From assembly GCA_907165065.1 (NCBI GenBank), contig OU015533.1:186001-250000 (forward strand): a DNA stretch of 64,000 nt, read 5' to 3'. The notes below the pieces were generated by a model, which was given only the letters and a program-made list of their open reading frames with translations, was not told the origin of the DNA and ran no database searches. The number at the start of each line of letters is the position of its first letter. Within the stretch, counting starts at the first letter, position 1. Below, piece by piece: positions 1 through 14,500 of this stretch. The translations under genes and the position numbers were made by a program. This DNA is from Caprimulgus europaeus (taxonomy: Eukaryota > Chordata > Aves > Caprimulgiformes > Caprimulgidae).

Positions 1-2356
1 ATCAGACTTAATACACCTACAGCTTCCACACTTCATAGCTATTTCACAAAATAAATTGAATCCCATTGTTGTGGCTTAACCTCGGTGGGCAGCTCAGCCA
101 CACACAGCCACTCGCTTAATCCGCCCTAGTGGGATGGGGAGAGGATCAAAGGGTAAAAGTGTGAAAACCCATATTTTAAGGTAATGGTAGTTTAAGATCA
201 AAAGCAAAATTTGCATGTGCAGGTGGAACGAAATAAGAAATTCATTCACTGCTTCCCACCAGCAGGCAGATATTCAGCCATGCCCAGGAAAGCAGCGCTC
301 CATCACATGTAACAGTGCCTTGAGAAGACAAATGCCTGAACTCTGAACGTCCCCCCAGCTTTTATTGCTGAGCACGATGCCATGTGGTATGGGATAACCC
401 TTTGGTCAGCTGGGGTCTGCTGTCCTGGCTGTGTCCCCTTCCAGGTCCTTGTGCAAGCCCAGCCTGATTGCTGGTGGGGCAGGGTGAGGAGCAGAAAAGG
501 CCTTGAGGCTGTGCAAGCTCTGCTCAGCTATAACTAACACAGAATCACAGAATGTCAGGGATTGGAAGGGACCTCAAAGATCATCCAGTCCAACCCCCCT
601 GCCAGAGCAGGAACACCCAGATGAGTTCACACAGGAAGGCATCCAGGTGGGTCTTGAATGTCTCCAGAGAAGGAGACTCCACACCCTCTCTGGGCAGCCT
701 GTCCCTGGGCTCTGTTACCCTCACCGTAAAGAAGTTCCTTCTCAAATTTAAGTGGAACCTCCTGTGTTCCAGCTTACACCCATTACCCCTTGTCCTATCA
801 TTGGACATCACTGTGAAGAGCCTGGCCCCATCCCCCTGACACTCACCCTTCATATATTTATAAACATTAATAAGGTCCCCCCTCAGTCTCCTCCAAGCTA
901 AAGAGGCCCAGCTCCCTCAGCCGTTCCTCGTAAGGGAGAAGCTCCACTCCCTTAATCACACGTCCCTGTGTTATCAGTGCTCGTCTGGTCACTATCCCGA
1001 CATAGTACCATGGGAGCTGCTACAAAAAAATTAACTCAATCTCATCCAAAACTACTACACCTACTTATAAGTTTGTTACGTTCTCCCACAAATTTAATTT
1101 CTTCTTCAGAAGACAAAGATCTGTGACATAAAATTGCTCTCTTTTTTTAGCCTCTTTTTTTGTAGTACACCTACCATAAAAAAGAACAGATTTGAAAAGT
1201 AAACCTTTGGGGCAAGTTTTGTTAAGAAAGCATATATATTTAAAGCACTGTCTTCTGATGCTCCTGTCTGCATTGTTATCTAGAATTGCTGCAACTTTTT
1301 TTGTCCTCCATCACCTACTTTTGCTGTCCACATATCTTTCTTTTGACTAATTTTAACCTTACAGTTCCCTCAGTGACTCCACATACCCTGCTTAGATCCT
1401 ACATAGCGCTTTGCTGCTGTTGCCTGACATCTGTAATCTTGTTTCACAGGTTTCTCTACCTTCCAACATCATTCTGCAAACTCTCTTTAATGCAGTAATA
1501 CATACTTTCATGTCTGTCGCATAGCCATCATCATAACTCTCGAGTCCATACATACATCCTTCACATGTGTTTGTAAAATATACACGTTTGTTTTAGTTAG
1601 CTTCCCAGAAGGCTAACTTTCCTCATCCATTGCACTTTAAATCTGATCTTAAAGTGTCAGCATTTGGAGTTCCTATGTTTTTTTTAAACCTTTCCTCTTT
1701 TTCTACATTCTTGTGTTGTTGCTTCTTTTACTTTCCCATTCTGGTCTTTACGTTTGTTCTTTCCAATAATTTAAATATAATGTAGTTGTCAAAGTATTTC
1801 AGCAGATTTTGGTCCATTTTCCAAAAGCAAATCCCAGAAGCAATTTGATGAGTGTATTCTTTTTGGCCCTCAAAACCTTACATTGCTGAACAGCACATAC
1901 TGTGAAATTACGAGTGAAGTAATGCAGTTAAATTAATGTGTCACTGAAATGTAATGATTAATCTAATATGTATTGTTCTTTCTATGTGAGTTTGCAGTAA
2001 AGCTTTGCTTTTGTTTTGTTTTAAATCAGTAAGTTCTGTGGAGGTTTGCTAGACCTGAATTCCAGGCCAATTTTCTAGGCCTAAATTTTATATATTGCTT
2101 TGAAATGTAGTGATGCCAACTGTTCTGCCAGTACGTGTGGTCAGAAAAATACTTTAGTGAAACCTTGTGACTCACTTTTCATCATTTCGTGGAGCACTTC
2201 TTTCTCTTTAGTCTTCTGCAAAGACAGTCAGTTGGGTTCAAGGATTGCAAAGCACCTTTTTTAAAAAAACAAACAAACAAAAAGATTATGCATAATAATA
2301 AAATGATATAACAGATTAAAGCTGAACCATTAATAGAGCATTCATCTTCCTGGTAG
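1..2356. other. Upstream BAZ2B intron sequence
   Basis: No exon is recognisable before 2,357, so this is taken as intron preceding window exon 1. It contains one antisense CR1 fragment (538-980). The rest is AT-rich unique-looking sequence with T-rich stretches and no ORF resembling a protein I know. Confidence 0.7.
538..980 (-). mobile_element. CR1 LINE 3' fragment, antisense
   Basis: The left end reads AGAATCACAGAATG, the reverse complement of the CR1 tail. It continues with the typical CR1 3' region (gggacctcaaagatcatcc, ccaaccccc, tctgggcagcctgt, cctcagccgttcctc). It is a 5'-truncated CR1 inserted opposite to BAZ2B. The right boundary is approximate. Confidence 0.9.
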
Positions 2357-2563
2357 AAGCCCAGAAAAAAAGCAGTGGAAAGCTCTAGTAACAGTGACAG
2401 TGATTCGGGCTCCTCTTCAGACACCACAAGCGAAGGCATTAGTAGTAGTGACTCCGATGATTTAGAGGAGGATGAAGAGGAGGAGGAGGACCAGAGTGCT
2501 GAAGAGAGTGAAGATGATGAATCTGATTCTGAAAATGAAGCACATCACAAAAAAAAGAACAAG
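2357..2563 (+). CDS. BAZ2B: BAZ2B exon 1 of window (acidic Ser/Asp tract)
   Basis: Encodes the [16 protein letters not shown] start of the acidic Ser/Asp/Glu region, ending HHKKKNK before donor gtatga (phase 0). The acceptor is taken as ttcctggtag/aagccc. An alternative AG lies eight bases later (exon from 2,365), so the 5' edge is the least certain of all exons. Confidence 0.88.
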
Positions 2564-5500
2564 GTATGACACCTCACTCTGAGCTCAGAGCCTTGTCACT
2601 GAAAGCTGATTGTGAAAAATTAACCTGTTCATGTTTGTACCGGTGCACGGTTACCTGTTTACATGTTAATGAATACCAAGAATGCTCTTTCTGGTTTTAC
2701 TTCAGGATTTTCTGGGGGGCGGGTTGCTTTGTGTGCATGCATGTGTTTTGTTGTTTTTTTAAGGGAGGAGTTCAACGGTTGGTAGACTGTTATCTTTGTT
2801 ATAAAGTGGCAAATAAAACAAAATTAAGTGCTGTGTGCTGACAGTATATTGGAAATATATCTTTCTGTTTATATTGCTTTGGTAGTTGTTTTTTTCCTAG
2901 TACAGTGGTTACTTTTCCTGGTAGCCAGTAGAAGAACAAGATTGGAATATTTGGTATCCCATTAGGGTTACAGACAAAAATACATTTAAAACCAGCCATG
3001 GTTTAGTACTCCTTCTCTACTAAACATTTTCTTCACGTGCTGAAACTTATCTGGGGAAAAAACCCCAAACCCTAAACAATATATACATGACAAGACTGAT
3101 TTTAAATTTTTATTGTTCATCCTCTGCCAAGAATAGTATAATTGTTTCATGGGGACTGATGATGTACTTTTTTAAAAAAAAAAAACTTTAATTGATCTAA
3201 TATGAACAATCAAAAATTCATATTTTGCAGGTGCTAATGCACAGTGGTGTAACAGATATGAAAACTGATGGACAAAAACCACATGAAAAGTCTCAAGAAA
3301 AAAGAACACACCAGCAGATACCTCTTGTGTCTGATTCCCAGACTCACTCATCATTCCAGTCCCAGCAGAAGCAGCCTCAGGTTTTGTCACAGCAGCTTCC
3401 ATTTATTTTCCAAAGCTCTCAGGCAAAGGAGGAATCTGTGAACAAACACACAAGTGTAATACAGTCTACGGGATTGGTTCCCAATGTGAAACCTTTGTCT
3501 TTGGTACATCAAGCCAAAAAGGAGACCTATTTAAAACTCATAGTTCCTTCCCCTGATCTACTCAAAGCAGGGAATAAAAATACCTCTGAGGAATCTATCT
3601 CTTTGACCAGCGATGTCAGATCAAAACGGGTGAGCAAAAAATCACTGTTTTTTAAAAATTTTTTGTAACCTGCATTGCCGGCTTAATAAGATGCAACATT
3701 CTGCTCTCAAGGCCTTTTAAAGACAATGTTTTAAAATTATATATGTATTTATTGTAATATCATGGTTTTTTGACATGTTTTCAGAGTTGATACGGATTTC
3801 TGAATAATTTAAATTTACTAAATTGTGTGGGCAATACTGTTCTGAACTGTGGTGGTTGTTTGGGGTTCTTTAATTGTTTGGTTTCTTTTTTTGAAAGAGC
3901 AACAAATACTGGCTTCAATTTTGGAGATGATTTGCTATACATTACAAGTGCCTTGAGCTATTCCATAACTTTATCTTGGAGAGAAGTTATCTGCTTAGTG
4001 GTGCATGTGCACATATACATACCCTGATGTACACAGGATGTAATCACGTACACAGCTTACTCTCACATAATGCCAGAGTTGAGTTTCATGCTCATCACAT
4101 AGTGGAACTTTACAGCTCTTATGAAAGCAGTGTACTGGTGAGAATAATGGGTACAAAGAAAGCAAAGGATTTTGTCATGCATCTCTCAGGGAAAATCAGC
4201 AGCAAAAATCAGTATCAAAGTAATAAAAGTGCTCATGGGTAAATTGCGTGGCCTGGCTATTTCTCCTCTGCTTCTCCCGGTTTTAGTCAGAACACCAGTT
4301 TAATACTTTCAGTATCTAGCATGTAAGCATAGCTTAGCTTTGTTTAAGGTTGGATAATTTTAAGTCAAAGTAATTAAAGTTACCTGTTTTAATCATTATT
4401 TTAAACAAAGTAGCTTAAAGTCTTTTTTAAAAAAAATATTTGATTTAACCTTGGGTTTTATTTGCTCTTTAAAGGCAGAAGGATACTCATGCACTGTTAA
4501 ATGTTAAGAAGCCAGTATGGACATTGTAATAAATTTGATCATCCTTTTTACTGATCAGGACAATCTGATATATATCTACAATATGTTTACATGTGTCTGT
4601 CTTAACAGTTCTGTAGCTTACAAAAATTCTTTGTAGATTCTCAGTTTATTCATTTTGTTTATGGTGATTATAGTGCCTAGTGATGAATTTTCATGATTTC
4701 TATTCACTCTAGATTTGAATAGGGATTAGTAGAGAGCAAAAATCTAGCATTTTAGAAACGTTTGAGGCTTGATATATATAGTTATATATATAATTACATT
4801 AAAAAGTACATTTACTAAGGCAAGTTTTATTATTAAAAACAAACTTTGCTTTTAGCTAAGTAGTACTGATGAAGAGTAAACTGAACTCTTGACTCACAGC
4901 TAGCTCACAGTCCTCAGTGAGGACTGAAAAATGTTTTTATTATGTGGTTTTTGTTCCTAGACCAGAAGAGAATCACTGGTTTTCCCTTCAACTCCCAGTT
5001 ACTTCATAAAATTCAAATAAGCTAGTAGTTGACCTGTAATGATTAAATAAATTATAATTAGTATAACATACATCTGCCTTTGAAAGAGGCTTCTGCTGTC
5101 AAATTTAGGTTATGAGTCTTTAGCTGATATCTAATACTTATTGGTTTGATTTCTTTAAAAATTTTACTGGAAACATGCACTTTGTAAATACTTATTTTAC
5201 AGGTTTTCAAAATTTCATATTCAGTTTTAAATGTTAGTAATTTCAAGAATGTATTGTTTTTTACCTAATATTTTAAAACTGATTGAAACTGCACCATATT
5301 TATACATTGTATTATTTTTTTCCATCAAAGATGATGTATTTTCTTTTTCCTTGGAAGAGTCTTGAGACTAAAGACAGTGTAAGCTTTACATACATTTCTG
5401 TATGCCACTACTGATTGTTTTACTTGAAGAATTTTCAAGTACTACTTTTTCAGAGTTAAAAAAGCTAGCATATCACAGTACTTGAGTAATACCTTTTTTC

Positions 5501-8500
5501 CTTTTTTTTAAATATTTTTCTATGCTGCGAGCCTTCTCTTGGTTTTCTGCTGGTATTGTAGCCATTAGTGTGTTGTATTTACCTGGTGGTTAAAAATTAA
5601 TAAATTACTAAAGCTAGTTTTACATTCACTAATGAGATTTTATATGCTGAAATGAGTAAAAAGTGTTTTTTTTCTTTTTTTCTATGCCAATACATAAGAG
5701 TAGTGTCTTCTTAAAAATTTATTTTTTCAAGATGTTAAATATCTTTAAGAAAATCACTGTCTAGAGCGATGCAGCAAGAGGAAAAGCTTCCCTACATAAT
5801 TTATATCAGCTTCATCTTGAGTTCAATTTGTCTCTTCCTACTGGATTTACAATGAAAATCAGGAGAGAGACTTACCTAACTCTTAGTTACTCATCTCTTC
5901 TGTTGTAGTTAGCACCTACTTTTGACCTACTAAACATAACTTAGCAGATGTTTAACATTTCATAGAGTTTACCTGCCTGAATAAAATCCAACCAAACAAA
6001 AAACCCAGTAACCACATTTTATTCCTCTGTCTTCTTACTTCCTTAGGAACAGTATAAACAGACATTCCCAGCAGCACATCTAAAGAAACAGGAATCATCT
6101 AAGAACCTGAAGAAGGTTATTGCAGCTTTGTCAAGCCCCAAACCAACACCTAGTTCACCAGCTCATCAAAAACTCACATCCTTGGAAAACAACCATTCTA
6201 ATCCATTCCTGACAAATGCACTTTTAGGTAATCACCAACCCAATGGAGTTATTCAGAGCGTCATCCAGGAGGCTCCTCTTGCACTTACTACGAAACTGAA
6301 ATCCCAGACCAAGATCAATGAAAGTGTAGCCATTTCTAGTAGCACCCCCTTTTCTTTGCCAGTAAACCTGAGTGCATGTGGGAAAAAACCAACTGGTAAC
6401 CGGACACCTGTCACGCCCTCTACCTCTCCTGTGTTACCTGGTTCAGGAAAGGATAAACCAGTCAGCAATAATGCAGCAAATGCAGTAAAAACACAACACC
6501 GCCTTCATTCTGCAAAACTGGTGGTGGAACAGTTCAGAGGGGTTGACTCCGATGCCCCCAGCAGTAAGGACTCTGACGATTCAAATGATGACGACGACGA
6601 TGATGAAGATGAAGATGAGGACGATGAAGATGATGATTCTGATGATAGCCAATCAGGTGGTTTAAACTTTTTAATAGGAAAAGCAGAAACTTTTATTTTT
6701 TGAGTGTTCAAAACGTGCATTTCCCACCATATTTTAAAATAGGAGTAAAAAATTTTGGGGCTGCATGGCCCGCACAGTGTCCTACGTATTATCTTGGAAA
6801 GTAGCACATGTCTCCCAGTCCCCCATTGTGTCACATCCAAAGTCGTGTTTTGGGTATTCTGGTGCTTGGTCATATGGCAAGTGTGCTCTCAGCTGTCCTG
6901 GTAAGAGGGCTCCACAGCCTTCTGGAAAGCCTATTGGAGACCTACCTTCCACATCAGTCACCCAGCCTGCAGCTCGTGTGCTGCTTATGTGGCAAGGTGC
7001 CTAGGAGGGGGGTGGAGAGAATAGGCTGGTTGATGGTTAATTATTCTGAAAGGCAGAGCCCACAGACAGAACAGGCTTCCCCAACCAGAGAGGGACTAAA
7101 CAAAGGCCTTCAAATTGTCAAGAGTGGCAGAAAAGCATGTTTCTAGGCTTCATTCAGGAACACAGTAGTCAGTGAGTACGATTAAAGTACCAGGACAGTT
7201 GCAAGGGCTGCAGTTATAGACAGCATTCAGACCACTATTTTAAAGGCTTTTAAGCAGTTCAGAAAGGCGAGGCCTGTTTTAAGAAGGTGATTGTATATCC
7301 AGTCTCTCCTTCCTTCCCTGTGTACCGATATCCCTTGGATCCAGCTCCGCCTTCATTGTTTTCTTTCCTCCTCTCATCCACACACCCTGTACGAACTCTT
7401 TTTTTTCTCACAGCTGTAGCCTCTTTAGTTTCATATCCTGTCTATGCTTTTAACTCTTCCTTTGTCCACATTGCTACATTTCCAATTCTGACACCGTTCA
7501 GCCCATACCCAGTTCCATCATTTGCTTCCTCTTCATGCTGGATTTCACAACATGTGAAGTGCCCTTCTGTGATAGTGTTCAACCACTGCCTGGCTCGCAG
7601 GGAATGTCTTGGCTGTAGCTCATACCAGGGCAGACAGTCTCAAAATACTGCAGCTTCTGTCTCTCATCTCCTCATAAAAAAGCAAAAGAATTCCATTCAA
7701 AACAACGGCATGTTACCGTGCAGAATTATTTATGCTGTCATAATTGTAGTAGTTTTGAAGATTACGTAGTTAATTATAACCTTCTATTTATGCTCAAAGA
7801 GATTTTATTTTAAAAAATTGAAATCAGAAAAGCTTTTTTAATAAGACAAAAGACTTTACAAGTGTTGCCACTTAAATGTATTTGCCATTAGTTATCAAGT
7901 CGTAATGTGCCTCTTGCCACACTTTTTTTTAAACAGAGTCTGACAGTAATTCTGAGTCTGATACAGAAGGTTCTGAGGATGAAGATGATGATGATAAAGA
8001 TCAAGATGAATCTGATACAGACACTGAGGGAGAAAAAACTCCACTGAAACTGAATAAAACTTCAACCTCTGTGAAAAGTTCTTCCATTGGTCTTGCAGCT
8101 CATTCCACACCGCTCAATCTCCAAGTAGCAAAGACCCCAAGCTCTGCACCAGCTGCCTTATGTCCTGAGTCCCAGCCTGCGGTGTTTCTTGGGACAGCAC
8201 CATCTACTCTTACACCAAGTACACACTGTGGTATCTGAATGTCTTTTGTTATAGTATAGTGTAACATCTAAGCGACATGTGTTGTCAGAGTTGTAATAAA
8301 AGTAGTTTAGATACTACTATCAAGTTATATCTTTACATAAATAAATTCTTTACAGTAAGAACAATCATTCACTGGAACAACCTCTCCAGGGCTATGGTAG
8401 AGTCCCTGTTACTTGCAGTTTTCAAGTTGTGGTTGGACAGGGTGCTAGACAATTCCATCTAGGTTCCCTTTCCTAAGAAAGATTGGACTGGATGGTCTTT

Positions 8501-11500
8501 TGAGGTCCGTTCCAACCTGGGCTGTTCTGCGATTCTGTGATTGCAACAGATATTAGAATCAGTCAGCAGAATTGCAGGTTCTCACTTGAACTCTATCTGA
8601 TCTTTATACCCAGTCCAGAACATTTTAGCTTATATAATTATTTGAGAAAAGATAGGATGAAATAGCCAGAGTTTACATTTATTACATTAGAACTCTTTAT
8701 TATTTAGTCTTTGTTATTTACCATTTTATTCTAAACTAGTTATTCTTATTTATAATTTCTATGCATTATAGTTTTATTATACATTATAAACTGTATTTAG
8801 TTAAAATATAAATTTATTCATTATTCTTTCAAAATTATCAGTCGAATTTATGCATCATGTGCAAAGAATTATTTTTAAAAGGTTCATAAAAATGCATTTA
8901 GCATTTGCCTGTATGTTTATAATCCTTCATTTGGTGACTTATTTTGTAACATTTAGCAATTGAAAGTCACACTTCTCAATTTGCATGGTAACAATTAAAT
9001 TGCTATCTATTACTTGATATTTAATTAACATGCATGCAAGTAGATTTTAAATTGGGACATCCGCTCATAAACTGGTCTTTATATTTAGATTCAGCAGAAT
9101 AGGAATTTCATTCCTTGTCACCAAGTATATTAACTTTGAAGCAGTATAATGCAATTTACTTCATATTTTTCCCAGAAACAGGCCTATTAATTTCACAGAT
9201 TGTAAAAGATTTCCCACGCGTTAGGATTAATCCAAATTATAAAATGACAAAGTTACTTTTTTTGCCTAGGAGTCTGTGTTGATTTATGATGCTTTGAAAA
9301 GGCTGGAAGCAGATTTTTATGTTTTAGGGAGGTGGGATGTAGAAAAAATAATTTTATGTCCTTGTTCTAGGTGTAGTAGTTTTTCCTAGTAAGAATCACT
9401 GAAATACAATTAAAATATTTTTTGTGCTCGTTTTACCTAAAGGTTGTCAGTCACTGAAGAGGTCTTGTGTCTCTTCTCTGGATCTGTTTTTCAGTGGACA
9501 ACTCGTCTTTTCAATTTGTTCGTATTTGGACAGGCAGTTTCCCTCCCTGCACTGTGACTATTAGACACAATGCAATAATCATGTTAGTTTAAGACTGCAG
9601 ACATGTGTCTAAGAACTCTGGCATCCAAGCATGGGCAGTTCTTCCGTGCTTTCTGTAGAGGACTCTTAGCGGATCATGCAGGCATCTCAGTTGGAAACCT
9701 GTGTCATTGCACTGTATGACACTTCTGGCTGTAAGAGGTTGGACTAAGTTTCAGGGGTTCAGTATGATAATTATACTGTCTCATGTCCATTGCCACAGGG
9801 AAGAGAGATGTCACATTCTTTACACAAGGTCCAAACTATCTTTTTGAGAAATAAATCTTCCAAAAGTTTGTGTTTGTACATAGTTTGGGACCTGCGGCTC
9901 CCTCAGTGAGGCCCGAGAAAAGTATTGACCTTTGGCACTCTGTAAAACCCCACGTTTGGCAATTCTTTATCATGTTACGGGTTCAGTCTCTTGACTAGCA
10001 CCAAACACAACATCTGACTGAATTTTGAAGAGCTAGAATAATCCTGAAAATTTTCTGCATTTGCCAGTTTACTGCAATTCTATACACAGTGCTCTTTGGA
10101 GGCTGAGCCTATTATAATGTCTGGATTTTTAAAGTAAAGAGTGTTTTCATTTTCAACTTCTATACAGAAAAAAAATAGATATGGTCTAGTATAAGAAAAC
10201 AGGTATGCAAGGAATTATATTAGCCATATCTGAGAGAGTCAAACAAGGCAAGCAGTTCAGTATGGCATAATTAGGTTTTCTTCTGTTTACTATTTTAGAA
10301 GAAGAGGTTAAAGGAAATTTAGAGGACAATGTATTTCAAAAGTAGAAAAGTTACATTAATTTTCTTAATGCTTGAATTATGTAGTGGCTTGAATGTAAAA
10401 ATAATTTATCTTTTGGTCTGGGGATATAAGGATAAAAAGTATATTTTTAGGAACATGTTGTCATTTTTAAAATTTTCTTAGTTATTTAATCAGAAATTTT
10501 GTTTTAGGTATTTCAAAAAGACGAAGAGTAACAGATGAACGGGAGCTGCGTGTTCCTCTGGAATACGGGTAGGTTCTCTATTCACTTTATATTCCTTGAA
10601 GGGAGAAAATACTTCTGAAAGTTAGTTGGTAAAGTTAGTTGGTTAGTTGATAAATCTGAGACAGGATGGACTCCAAATAACTCACTGAAATATAGTGCTA
10701 AGCTGTTTAAAATCTGGTAATATATAACTAGCTTGGTATAAATAAATCTATATATAGTCAAGAGTTTGAACAGTCTACATAATAACAACTTCTGGTTTTG
10801 CCTATTTTATTTATGATTCTCTTATCACATTTTAGATATGAGCCTTTTTCCTTTTATGTAAAAACCTTAAATTGGCATTATTTACTTTTTTTTTTTTTTT
10901 AATGTTTTGTGTTCACCTATTTCATATTACTCTAGCTGGCAAAGAGAAACCCGAATAAGAAACTTTGGTGGTCGTCTTCAAGGAGAAGTAGCATATTTTG
11001 CACCTTGTGGAAAGAAGCTAAGACAGTATCCTGAAGTAGTAAAGGTATATTCCTTTTTTTAACTTCTATGTTTTAATGCTACAAAGCATGCTAGCAATTA
11101 AAAAATGCCATTTTTTTTCCTCCGATAAAGATACTTTTTTCAAGATATCCTGTGATGTTAGGCGTGATGTATCTCGGTCTGTTACTGATCTGATCTCATA
11201 TAAACGTGTACCCCTTTGATAGAGTATGCAAAACATTACACTCGCAAAGTTAGCTGTACGTCAAAGCTGAGTTGTAATTATTTACAAGCTGAAGTGGAAA
11301 AATATGTGATTTTTTCAGTATCTCAGCAGAAATGGAATAATGGATATCTCAAGGGACAATTTCAGCTTCAGTGCAAAAATAGGAGTGGGTGACTTCTATG
11401 AAGCCAGAGATGGACCGCAGGTATCCACTTTTTAAAAAGTAAAGTCTTTGATCCAAGGAACATTAACTTAAATTTAGGTGAAGTAATTTTTGCTACAAGC

Positions 11501-14500
11501 ATTGCCTGTTTTTAGCTAATTCTTTCTTAAAATTGCGAGTATTTATTAATAGTAGTTATACTGGGATGCTGAGAGCTTGATCCTGGGCAGTGTTGAAAAC
11601 CGCTTCTCTGGGTGATTTGATTAGGAGCCTGTAGGAGTTCAGCATGCCTTGTGATCAGCTCTGAGCCTTGGACTTCTCCAGTACGAAAGAACTCTGAGCT
11701 ACATATTTTATATTAGTCAGTGTTCAGATATTTCTGACTAAAATTCTATTTCTTTTTTTCCTGTATAAACTTAATATTGATAGTAATTTATGTGTATCTG
11801 TTAAATCACACATTTTTCATGTATTCCTGTGCATAATATATAGAAAATACATGTTTAAGTACAAGTGTTTCCGGTATTGAGAGTAGCGTCTGAGTTTCCT
11901 GAAACATGAGTTTTTAGTAGGAAGGAATGCTGAGTTATACCAGTTATACTTTACAGTGGTAGAACTGTTAGACTTTGCGTAGATAAACCATGCAAGGATA
12001 AGTAAAATTAGAATTTTAAGGAAATTAATACTATGTTTGTGCCATACTGCGTTTATGTATTTTGGTCATGTTGCCATTTCTTCAGGATGTGCACAAAAGT
12101 TTTTGGACTTCTGACAGTGAATATATTTGCTTCCTTAAAAGATAAGTATGCTGAATATGTTACTGCAGGAATGTGGGCAGACATCACGCTCTCAGCAATC
12201 TTGAATTCAGGCTCTAGTTAAACCTTATAGATACCCTTAGAAATACATATCATTTACATAAATTGGAAAGCAATCTAGTCTGAGTTCATAGTAAGCAGAT
12301 CCTTCTAGACATTGCTTCCCAATTCCTGGCTTACAGGATAAAACATTGCTAAACCCCCTTCATGTTTGGCCTTTATAAAACAAGATTTACAGGTTCATGT
12401 AGTTGTGAACTTCACCATGTGCCTGAATAGCTTGACTGAAAGAAATCCTTATACTGTGAACATAATGTAATGTCAGGATATCTGCTTTCTTTTTACTCTG
12501 TTGCCTTTTTTTGTGTCTGTCCATATTACTTCATTAGTCTTGTCCCCTTCTCTAGTTATCTGTCTTCTCCCTTCAATTCATGAGATGATTTGCAGATTTT
12601 GCCCTACCTTGATACTGTAAAACTTCCGAATGAAAGTATCAGGAATGGCAGGATTCTGTAGGCAGTGTTGGCAATATGAATATTAAGTTGCATTACATCT
12701 CACTGTAGCTTCTGCTCGTGTAGTTCATGGTAGGTTCCATTGAGACTTGGTTAGAGAAAGGAAAAGTTTTCTTGTTAAAAAAAAAGAGACCGAGGGCAGG
12801 TGTTTCAGATGTGCTGAAATATATATTTACATTTTATGTATGAGATTTTGAATGAGATTATTATGTAGACAGTTGAGCTACACTCAGGCTGATAATCTGC
12901 ACTTAGTAAAACAGTATGTGATACTGGTACTTTATGAAGAGAATTTGCACCTTTTTACTGAAATTCTTTGAACTGTCCAGCTTCAAAACAGTATTTGATA
13001 ATCATACCTGCATGGATGTCTGGAGGTAATTCCAGGAATTTTATATCTGCTTTTGCTGTTAATTTTGATTATTCTGTATAGCCTTTCATGGTTACTCTTC
13101 CCCTTTTTTGTTATGTATTTCTGTCATCTTTTGAGACATGCAGCATGCATCCAAAGTGGTTCGGTAAGTTTCACAAAGCTCGAAGATGGAACAAGATGCG
13201 AAGAAAATTATCTAAGGGCTAGATCAGTTATATTGAGGAATTACTTACAGGAAGCCAAAACCACATGGATTACCTGCTTCTGTGTTTCTCTCTCTTGATA
13301 CACGAGCAACCAGATACTGTGGGTTATCAAAGCGGTGATTAACTGCTTTTGCAGAGAAGTGTATCTGGCAGAAGTGGGCCATTAAATAGTAGGGTCAGAG
13401 TAGAGTTTGAAGTTTGGCAAATGTGGAAATTCAGTGACAGAACCTGGAGGCTTTAAACTGCTGTGGTTTAGAAAGATTAGTGTGATTTGGGGGTATGGGG
13501 AGAGCATGGGTTATTATGAGTTTGAGTAATATGGATAGGAATACTGCGTCAAGTAGTAGTTGGAATAGAGTGTTATGGAGTGATACTGAACTGTGCCCTA
13601 AGATTGCATCTTGCTGGCTTTGATTAGTATATTTGGATTAGATTAGATCTTGTTGCCTCCACAGTGTCCTTTGGCAGGACATTAAACAATCTTCTCATTT
13701 CTTGAAATGCCAGCTCCTTTTGCTCATTGAACCTTCTACTAGCTTCATTTGATGGCCTCTAGTTTCTATTTAGAAAGGCATTAGGAAAATGTAATATATA
13801 TCCACAGTCTCTGTGGCACTAACAATCTTTTGGACCTCTATCTTACTCTTTTCTGCATATTTGTTATTATTTGTATCATTAACCATAGAAAATACAAACA
13901 CAGAGCAAGAGCAATCTCCATTGCAGGATCTAAGGTACTTCTGGTGTTGTGGCTGCTTCTCCTCCTCCCCCCCCCCCCGCCCCTTCCTTTTTTTTTTTTC
14001 CTTCCCTCTGGTACCTGCAGTTTATGGGATAAGGTTTCCTAGGTTGGAAGTTCATGGAGGTGATAAGTATGGTATTATATCTGGCTGACATTGCCCTACA
14101 AACTGAATCTGTGATAAATTTTAAGTCAGGTAGCAGACAGTGAATTGAAAGTGTACACCTAAGTAGTACTCCTAAAGATAGAAAATTAATTAACTTCTTT
14201 TTAAGTGGTAGAGATAACTGTTTTGAATTCAAAAGTCCTTAGTAATGATGTACACATAGTGATAGGGTCATGATTCTGAACAGCTTGTTTTTAGGAATAT
14301 AGCTAATAAAAAAGCCCTTTGGAATGTCATTAAGTGTGAGATGTACTCTTGGGATGGTCTTAACTGGGAGTGATTTAGACTTCACAAAAAGGAATCTTTG
14401 CAGATACTGATAACTTCCTTGGAATCTGAATGTTTCATTAGCAAAATGCCACTTCTTTTGTCAAATCTTACATTAAACATTTGTAATTATGAAGAATAAG

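Noticed and set aside
6505-6873. Minus-strand ORF with a long Ser run
   Set aside because: It is the antisense shadow of the Asp/Glu-coding GAT/GAC/GAA tract of BAZ2B exon 3.
7287-7769. 160-codon ORF in intron 3
   Set aside because: Pyrimidine-rich sequence with no family features, no splice signals and unusual Ser/Pro/Phe composition; a chance ORF.
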